This document shows, in pieces, positions 56,101-64,000 of a stretch of 64,000 bases of DNA (positions within the stretch are counted from its first letter, which is position 1; the number at the start of each line of letters is the position of its first letter). Made by a program: the position numbers and the translations under genes. Origin of the DNA: Fasciola hepatica (taxonomy: Eukaryota > Platyhelminthes > Trematoda > Plagiorchiida > Fasciolidae); the NCBI GenBank assembly GCA_948099385.1, contig CANUEZ040000107.1, forward strand, positions 4,030,001-4,094,000, in the 5' to 3' direction. The notes under the pieces are model-generated. The model ran no database searches. It had not been told where the DNA came from and saw nothing but the letters and a program-made list of their open reading frames with translations.

Positions 56101-57636
56101 CTGGTATCACAATCTGAGCCCCAGCAACTGAAGGCCACGCTCAAGCTGTCGATAAACCAGTGACCTTTGTTCATAATTTCCCTCCAAAATGCCCCTCTGA
56201 TTTCGCTGACCGCTTCACTCGGTAAATGAAAATCCTGCTGCCTCGACAGCACATCCCCTATTCCGCCGAAGGATTATACTCACTGGATAATGTACATTGT
56301 CAACCTCAGTCGCCTGCTAGTTAGTTCTGGATCCAAGCTCAAACAACCTGATGTTTTAGCTGGAACGCTGGAGGAGATGTATGTACTTACTTTGTCCAAA
56401 CCACACCCTGTCAGACTCCGGTGATCGACAACGTTGCAATGGGACCCATCTTAATAAATGGTCAATGGTACCTCTCTTTTCGAAGGGTCCCAGCATGAGG
56501 GCAAGCCAAACTACCCACTGTGTGTCCTTCCCAACTGCGGTGCCCTATATGGAAGCAGCAAATCCGTAGAAGGCTCAGTAAAGCAATAAACCAGTCTCTT
56601 TGGCAGAGTGATCAGATCTAAGCCGATGAAAACTCTTTTTACCTTTCTCTCCATTGCCAAGATTAGTTCCTCCTTGCCATATAATCCCGCCCGGTAGATT
56701 TGCTTTCTGTCTTTTGGACTCCATCCTTTTCCTCTGCGCACCCTCAAGCGCCGAGGTGTGGCTGCAGTGGCGAAAAAAATAGTGGAAAAGCCTATCCATT
56801 TCAAACCGAGTGTCAGAAATAGGGATAGAAGCTGGTCAACAGTCGTTGCAGGAATGCCAGCAAAAAGGAATTTAGTCGAATCTGATGGCCTGGCAGGTCT
56901 TGCCGCTAAATAGCATACAAAAGTTAGCAGCTCTGAAGGGGTAAGCAGGGAAATAGCTGAATCAACCAAGTGGGTTAGTGATTAAGTTATCACACAGGCA
57001 CTTTTGAAGAAGAAGAAAGGTGCCGTGCTACCCCGTGGTTTCACAGACCACAGGCAAGATAGAGTAGACTACAGGCTTGGTTAGGAGATGCTTCTTCTCA
57101 AAAGGGCTGAATACAAGGAGTGGGAGGTCCCCTTCGCTGTGGTAATTTTCAAAGTACAAGCCGCCGGATTCTGCGTTAGCATAAGCCGGTGGCCATTCGG
57201 GCCAATTTTCGTCTGCAGAACACAGAAAATCGATGGGATTGAAAAAATAGAAAAATAGATCTTCGGCAAAATTGGCTACGTAGTTCAAGGCGTTCTCGTA
57301 TTTGAGGACATGAAATCTCAAACGATGGATCAAAAACATGAATGTCCCTCGGGGGGCCACCCGAAACGCATTGCGACTTGGCGGCGCCACCATGACCTCG
57401 GAAAAAGGGTGAGACGGGCAAACAGTTTTCGCCGTGAACAAAGTTTATCTACGGTAGATAAGTTGCTAACCAGAAATCAATCTGGCTCAACCGTTCTGGT
57501 GATAGAACAACCTTCGGGAGAGGGCAGGCGCGAAGTTTTTCGAATGGTTTACCTTGTAAAGTACAAAAAATCAAGATCCGGGTTTGTTCCCAACTACGCC
57601 AGAGGGAAGAAAATCACTGGAGGCTGACGCAATTAG
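53131..57636. other. Pyrimidine-rich stretch of unknown origin
   Basis: The plus strand is visibly rich in C and T runs up to about 56.5 kb, unlike the neighbouring BEL/Pao regions. Open frames on the minus strand have ordinary-looking composition but no motif I recognise: 95 residues at 55234-55521, 152 at 56511-56969 and 137 at 57028-57441. They could be relics of an unrecognised element in minus orientation or unknown exons. Confidence 0.35.
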
Positions 57637-58040
57637 TGTAACGTATATGTGTGGAAATACTCCCTAGCCGTTGTCACGCACTCGTATTGTCGAGACTATG
57701 CTCTTTATCTTATTGATCCGCGAACAAGTACAGCATGCATCAATCACTACACTTCAACATTTGTTTATATTTTGCTCACGTGAAGTGGCATAATTTTGAT
57801 TCGAACTTGGACTGCGGTGACGGTGGTACCTGACATTGACCTTTGTTGAACTCTGGTCCTCGTTGCTAGACGTTGTAGCCGCACAGTTGAGGTTCGTACA
57901 CATTTATATGCGTATAATTTGTTAATCCAGTACCGTGGAAACCACGAATCAATCTTGTTCTGGTTTTGGGATTCGTTTGAATTAGCTACGCTTTACTCAC
58001 GATCGGAATAACCGTTATGGCACTCAGCTTGGAATCTCGA
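57637..58040 (+). repeat. Possible 5' LTR region of the second BEL/Pao element
   Basis: Lies just upstream of the gag relic and begins TGTAACGTATATG. A TGTAA also occurs at 63970, just after the pol end, where the 3' LTR would start, but too little of it is in the window to compare. No primer-binding site was fixed. Tentative. Confidence 0.25.
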
Positions 58041-58251
58041 CAAGAAAATCAATCAGAAGCTTAAGGACGAGGACAAAGACAAACCGAAGCTGGACAGGAA
58101 TTAACCCAGCAAGTCCCTGGGGTACTTGCTAGATCTGCTAGTACTGTTAGTGCATTTTCATGTACTTCAGCCAATGGTATGTAATTAAAAGATAATGATA
58201 TCTATAGAGTGAGAATAATAGAGTTAGAAAAGCAGCCTAGGCGGGCTAGGG

Positions 58252-60010
58252 ATGAAGTTGAATCAGCTAGTAAAACAACTCCGGGGACGAGAGTGTGAGT
58301 TGATCTTGGAGACCACGGAGCATGCGGCTGTTCGGCCCAGCAGTTCCATGGAACGACCAAAGTCGACTTGTAACTGTGTAACCCACGCTACTGACTTACC
58401 AAGAGTGGAATTGTTCCCCTTCGACGGGAGAGCAGAAGAGTACTGCAAATTTATTAAGCTACACCAGAACTTTGTAGAAAGGAGAGTATGCAATCCCGGA
58501 CAGAGGGACCTGTATCTGCCGCAGTACTGCTGTGGAAGAGCCAGGGAGGCGACCGATGGGTGCCCGATTCGTGATCCCAAAGTGGGTTAAACTTGGGCAC
58601 GTGCTTTCCCGAAAGACCCATTTAGGCAACCATTTAATGTCGCTCGGAATTTGATCGATGGTGTACTATCAGAGGTGAAACACTTCAAAGGCGAGTCAGG
58701 TTCTCTAGTCAGCCTGGCGACAAAAATGCAGAACCGCAGCACTGCTTTGAATCACCTAGATTACCGTGTAACGACCAAAACGCTCAAGTCCTGGCCCGCG
58801 TGAAGCCTGACCAACGATTCAATTATAGATTCGCCGACTAATAAGCTTCACTCGTTTTAGACAGCACCCTGGAGCCTCAAAGCAACGTGTAGCCCAAATC
58901 GATGTAGAACCTAAATCAAGAACACGATTGCTCTGCAAGTTCTACGGCACTATCAGCGGGCAAAAATATAAGTGCAAACATGATCATACCTGTGACAGTG
59001 AGCCTCAGTCATTATCCAGCCGAAAAGGCAGTCAAAAATAGGACAAAATTCTGTAAAAAGGGGAACAGTTGGCCAAAAAGAGTAAATAATGCATATCTGT
59101 CCTGAAGTCCAAACAAATAGAACAGGTTCTCCACGCTTAATCAGGCCCAAAGTACAGTTTCCTGAGCGTGGCAGCCAAAAATCAGCGTAAAAGGGCTGAA
59201 CTTCTACAATCAGTCGTCGTGAGCGAGAAAGTGAAACCGAGGAGTAATAAAACAAACTGTGTTGAATCAGTGCATCTCACTACAGTACCAACTGCCCCCA
59301 AAGTAATCTCAGGAAGAAAGCACAACCATAAAAAGAAAAAGAAAGTGCACCAAAAGTAGAGTAACTGTCGACCACAAAACAGTGTCAGCATGGATTAGGT
59401 TAGAGAAGGTTGCCCAAAATTGATCGTAGAGAATGGGAATGTGCGCAGAAGAGGAATTTTTCAATCAACATGGACATTGCACACCGATCGGACCCGAATG
59501 CACTGCACACCTTGGAGACGGTAGTGTGCTGTTTACCCACAGAACTACGGGCTAGACGGGCCAAGGAAGCCGAGGGGATCAGTACATTTGGGCGAGAAAC
59601 TACTTTTGAAGACCTGACGCAGTTTATAGACCGTCATGTTCGAATAGCATGCAGTTCTCCCGGTCAGCTTGTGCGCAGGAAGAATAACTAACCTGGGATT
59701 GCGACGACTCAAGGCTGGACAAGGGAACCAAGCAGGGTTCAACTGTGGGCAAACACACGCACTATCCCGCGAAGGTGAAAACTTGCTGGAGTGTAAGTTT
59801 TGTAAGCTCCTCATCGCCCGCTGGAAGGCCCTCTCTTCCGCAACTTAAACGTCGACGAAAGATGAGAAGTGGCTAAGAGACTGGCTGCGTGCTTCGTCTG
59901 TCTCAATGATTCACATCGGGCAGCGGTGTGTTGAACGGAACCCAGTTGTATTCAGGAAGGATGCCATGGGAAAAACCCTTACCTGCTGCAAGACTCGAAG
60001 AAATTGAATG
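58252..60010 (+). pseudogene. BEL/Pao gag, interrupted
   Basis: LPRVELFPFDGRAEEYCKFI (58400-58450) and PFRQPFNVARNLIDG (58615-58660) are BEL/Pao Gag signatures. GDLTQ-type and helical pieces follow, including ELRARRAKEAEGISTFGRETTFEDLTQFIDRHV (59541-59640). The C-terminal Cys/His region begins LECKFCKLL (59790), then in shifted frames has DEKW, CFVCLNDSHRAAVC near 59906-59935 and a late Cys-containing stretch to 60005. Multiple frame breaks. Confidence 0.75.
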
Positions 60011-61815
60011 CTAAAGGAACCCCGAAGCCGATTGTGGTCTGCTCAGTGTCTTGCTCCACTAACAAGCCCATTTCCCTGGAAGTAATAGCAGTCGGCGTAG
60101 AAACCCCAGTTAGATTGATAAGAGCTTTGGCTTCCGTAGATAGTGAATCGGATACCACTCTGGTTAGGAGGGAGTTTGCAGGGAGATAAGTGATCAGGGG
60201 GCATCAATTTTCATTAGCGGTGAGCACAGTGAATGGCACCCAGGTCATCCAGTCGACCATACTGCACCTACAACTCGTTTCCTTGGTCAACAACGATAGA
60301 GCAGAAACTCTAGAGGCATTCACCTCAAAAAATCTGCCGATGGGAGCATCTCAGTCAGTGCAATCGCTTCTGACTCAGTGGCCGCATCTCGACGGGGTTA
60401 CGATCGAGGAGTGGCAGAATAACGAAATTTATTTGCTGATCGACTGTGATGTACCGGAAGCGCATTGGGTTCTGTATCAGCGAATAGGAAGCCGCAAAGC
60501 ACCCTATGCACCCTATATTCGGCTGGACCATATATGGTAGCACAGATGGAAGATGCGGCAAACAAATCCAAATCAACTGCACTTGGGTGGAAACGACGAG
60601 CACTGAACAGGAATTCCAACAGCTGTACAACGCCAAATTTGTCGACCCGGCCATCGATAGAGATGCCCCATCAAGAGAAAATAGGTCGGCTTTGAAGATG
60701 GTAGCCGAGAACGCCAGGTGTGTAACAGATCGTTTCGAGGTTCCTGTCCCGTGGAGAACCAACATGAAATCTATGCCAAACAGCCGAGAAATGGCTCTGA
60801 ATAGATTATGCTTCCTCAAAACCAGGCTAATTCCAGAACCAAAATTAAGGATAGAAAACACGTAAACCATGCACCATAACATGGGCTTGAGTCATAAAGA
60901 AAGAGAGGATACAGCGGTAATCAGCGCGAATTTGAGGTGGTACCTACCTCACCATCCAGTGGTGGACCTGAAGAAACCGGGGGAGGTCCGGGTGGCTTTC
61001 GACTGTGCTGTGAAATGTCGGGGTGTGTCACTCAAAGAACATATACTGCAGGGCCCAGACTGGACAACACCACTTGTCGAGGTTTTATGTCATTTTTGGC
61101 CGGGAAAAGTAGCCGTCTCTGCGGACATAAGTGAAATGTTTCTGCAAGTAAAGATGCCCGTTGAAGATAGAGACACTCTTCGTTATCTCTTTTGGCACCG
61201 GACGAGTACAGGCTCACCGTGCATCCCTTTGGGACGGTATCACTCACTTTCTGTGTTAATTTTGCCCACCTATACCCCCCTCTAGCATTTTGGCGGCACC
61301 AGCAATCTGTTAGGAAGAGTAGTGGACCACTTCTTCGTGAACGATTTTCTGTGTTCCTCTGAAAACCGAAATACTGCTATTCTGTATATGACCGAACTGA
61401 CCAACACTCTAAAGGCCGGACTATTCGACCTCACCAAATGGATTTCAAACAGCCAGGGGGCACGCAATGTTATCCCTAAGTTTGAGGAAATAGAGTGAGC
61501 GAGGGAGCTTTTGGGATCCTCCTTACAAATGGAGCGCAAGCTTGAAGTTCAATGGAAACCCGAAGGTGACGTATTCCTATTCACCCTAGACCTACCCAAA
61601 CGACCGGCCACACGGAGAGGAATCCTACATCAGTCTCAAGCCTCTGTGATCCCCTAGGTTTTGTTTCGCCATGGTTGCTACTGGGAAAGTGTTTTCTGCA
61701 CTCGCTGTGCTAGAGCGGGGCGGGTTGGGACGAAACTCTCCAGGATGACGACGATGAGCGATGGCGCGACTGGCTGCACAGCCTGGAGCAACTTGGTGAG
61801 ATCAAAATACAAAGA
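60004..61815 (+). pseudogene. BEL/Pao pol, protease and reverse transcriptase part
   Basis: Protease region: PVRLIRALASVDSESDTTLV (60101-60160), with Asp-Ser-Glu where D-S/A-G is usual, then a stop at 60187. SLLTQWPHLDGVTI and LIDCDVPEAHWVL (60447-60480) link to the reverse transcriptase. That shows PHHPVVDLKKPGEVRVAFDC (60949-61008), VSADISEMFLQVKMP and EDRDTLRYLFW (61117-61195), and in a shifted frame VDHFFVNDFLCS (61323-61358), where the catalytic Y-x-D-D is altered. The connection region DLPKRPATRRGILHQ follows at about 61588. Stops and frame changes show it is inactive. Confidence 0.8.
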
Positions 61816-63953
61816 TGCTTGACAGAAATCCAGTGCACAAACGATGCCCAACTGCACTTATTTTCTGATGCATCAGAAGTAGGCTACGGGATATTGGCTA
61901 ACGGCTGCTGGGTAGGCCAAAATGGTGGGCGGCAGTCAGATATTGTTCGCAAAGGCGTGAGTGGCTCCACCGAAAATGGTGTCCATTCTGAGGCTGGAGC
62001 TGACCGCAGCAGTACTGGCCGTGAAAGCCGCGATGCTGATCAGGAGTTGCTTCGATCGGACAAACTGGAAATCATTTTTTTGGACGGACTGAGACACGGT
62101 ACTACGCTACAAAAGCAGCATTACCACCCGCCTTAACACCTTCGTGGCCAACAGACTTACTGTCATTTACGTGTCGACTAAGACCGATCAATGGCACTAT
62201 GTACAATGCGCCAGTAACCCCGCCGAATTCTGGTCAGGGGGCCTGTAAACACTAGAGAGGTTGCGGATGTGGACAATGGGACAAGACTTCCTAACTGCAG
62301 CTAAAGAGGTGTGGCCAACGCTATTAATACCTAAGGTTGATGATGGCGATATCGAGACCAAAAGACTGATGCTGGCTACAAACTTCACAGGAAACGTAAG
62401 CCTAGTATAAAAACTGGGCCACTTTTCCAACTGGACAAAAATGGTAAGAGCCGTAGTCTGGTAGACACAATACAAAGTACTTCTATTGATTATGAAAGGC
62501 GCACGACCACAAAACACATTAGGTATGGGGACGATACTACCGGGCGAGCTGGATCAAGCCGAACTCGACGTTCTGCACCTACTACAACTAGACGCTTTCC
62601 CGTTCGAGGCCCGCGAGCTAGCCAGGATAGATGATAACACCGGAGGAAGCAGGCTGTTGCACAGCAGTATCCGAAGACTAAACCCCATGCAAACCAACGG
62701 ACTACTGAGAGTTGGAGGGTGGCTGACGAATCCAAATCCGGAGTGCAAAACAAAACACCCCATAATAGTCCCTGGTGACCACTACATAACGAGATGCCTG
62801 ATAGACCACGTACATCGAAAAGAGGGACATGCAGGTTTGAGTCAGTGATTTAACAATATAAGTCGACGATTTTGGGTGGCAAAGGGACCGGCGACGGCCA
62901 AGCGAGTCATAGGCAACTGCATCACTTGTCGTCGCCGGAGTGCGGTAGCAGGCCAACAAATGATGGCCCTCCTTCCAGCCGTGCCAGTACAACCGGGATG
63001 GTGTCCGTTCGTGGAAATTGGCGTCGATTACTCTGGCCCGTTATTTGTATGGCAGCAAAGAAGCATTCAAAAGGGGTTTGGCTGCCTGATGACATGTTTA
63101 CAATCCACAGCAGTTCATCTCGAAGTGGTGCATAATATGATCACCAACTCATTTCCAATGGCCTTCCAAAGGTTCATCGCGAGGCGGGAAGTCCCTAAGA
63201 ACTTATACTCAGACAATGGTTCGAACTTCGTTGGAGCTCATAGGGAGTTACGGCAAAGATGAAACCGTCTGGACCAGGCCAAAATACAAAAGAAGATCGT
63301 AGTGAAAGGGATAGAACGGCACATCAACCCACTCTATGCCAGTCATTGCGGTGGCGTTTGGGAAAGGCTGATACGATCGACTGGGGGGAATACATACGGC
63401 AATGACCTCACAACAGAACCTCGATGACGAGACGCTGACTACTTTACTAACAGGAGAAGAACGCATATTGAACAACAGACCCCTTGTGCCGATCGTCCCA
63501 GACCCGATAGGCGAACCGGCTTTCACTCCCAACAGCCTGTTGTTATTGCGGTCAAATGTGGGAGCAATCACACCGAAGACCCTACGTGGAAAGTACGTTA
63601 TGGGATGGAAACAAGTGAACCACCTGGCACAGGCTTTCTGGAAACAATGGATGGGGAATTACTCACCGAACCTGCAGCTTCGGCAAAGGAGGATCTCCAA
63701 ACAGAGGTCGTTCAGAGTGGCAATGTAGTCATCCTCGTAAAGAGAGCCACTTACATAAAGACGATTGGCCGATTAGGGTGATCAAGGACTGCCGTACAGA
63801 AATTGATGGCCTAGTGCGCAAGGTAGTGGTGAGAACGAACAAAGCAGACGCATTGCTAGATGTCCGTAAGATATGTTTGCTTGAAGGTGACAATGGCAAG
63901 GGCGAAGTCGACGCCGCAGAGCAAGCTGAAACCAAGTCTGCTGACCCCAATTG
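61816..63953 (+). pseudogene. BEL/Pao pol, RNase H and integrase part
   Basis: RNase H: LHLFSDASEVGYGILA (61855-61902), then a frameshift and MLIRSCFDRTN-like residues. Integrase zinc region: HPIIVPGDHYITRCLIDHVHRKEGHAGLSQ (62757-62848) and NCITCRRRSA (62910 onward). Catalytic core: FVEIGVDYSGPLFVW (63008-63050) and NLYSDNGSNFVGAHREL (63200-63249), both Asp residues kept, then SHCGGVWERLIRS. C-terminus: ILNNRPLVPIVPDP (63467-63510), WKQVNHLAQAFWKQW (63607-63650) and, in another frame, DGLVRKVVVRTNKADALLDVRKICLL (63808-63885). Separated by several frameshifts. Confidence 0.82.
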
Positions 63954-64000
63954 AAGCTGAATTTATTTATGTAATCCTCATGCATTCTCCCTTAGGTTCC

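Larger units (their letters stand above)
57637..64000 (+). mobile_element. BEL/Pao retrotransposon, frameshifted, cut by the window end
   Basis: Gag, protease, reverse transcriptase, RNase H and integrase are readable in order on the plus strand from about 58.25 to 63.95 kb. Several frameshifts and stops are present, but motif conservation is better than in the 38-51 kb copy, so it is younger. The 3' LTR would lie beyond the window. Confidence 0.85.

Overview
The window looks like repeat-dominated intergenic DNA from a digenean flatworm (trematode). That is inferred from the mix of elements: a Ty3/gypsy element of the CsRn1 type with a Cys-His-Cys-Cys Gag knuckle, a GIY-YIG Penelope-like element, BEL/Pao elements, and a CR1-like LINE with a zinc-finger ORF1. 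No rRNA, CRISPR array, bacterial operon or convincing tRNA gene was seen. The only plausible host protein gene is a secreted C-type-lectin-like protein at 5947-6576. Almost everything else recognisable is mobile DNA of different ages.

Layout. 1-5.9 kb: AT-rich, with a broken PIF1-type helicase relic (1812-2472, minus), TA and TG microsatellites and a tRNA-derived SINE-like head near 3.7 kb. 5.9-6.7 kb: lectin-like gene. 8.6-11.6 kb: decayed LINE (minus). 14.9-15.2 kb: possible transposase N-terminus. 15.95-20.1 kb: intact two-ORF CR1-like LINE (minus). 22.21-28.24 kb: a Penelope-like array made of an inverted head, a truncated copy and two practically identical full copies, bounded by a 12-bp target-site duplication. 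29.91-34.84 kb: CsRn1-clade Ty3/gypsy with open gag and pol, a 4-bp target-site duplication, and a 3' deletion that removed the polypurine tract. 36.17-37.45 kb: a second decayed LINE resembling that at 8.6-11.6 kb. About 38.0-51.65 kb: an old BEL/Pao element, with gag and pol relics at 40.6-45.5 kb flanked by diverged direct repeats that may be its LTRs. A younger tandem LTR-internal-LTR-internal-LTR non-autonomous derivative of the CsRn1-like family (47638-50065, minus, target-site duplication CTCT) is nested in the right-hand repeat. 52.4-53.1 kb: another LINE reverse-transcriptase relic. 53.1-57.6 kb: pyrimidine-rich and unassigned. 57.6 kb to the end: a second BEL/Pao element of a different lineage, frameshifted but readable from gag to the integrase C-terminus, running off the window.

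The elements relate to each other as follows. The full-length CsRn1-like copy has the coding region but lost the 3' end needed for plus-strand priming. The 47.6-50.1 kb derivative lost all coding sequence but keeps the LTRs, primer-binding site, 3' leader and polypurine tract. The two are complementary halves of one family, and the derivative must have been moved by proteins supplied by another copy. All functional statements come from motifs read by eye; no alignment or database search was run.
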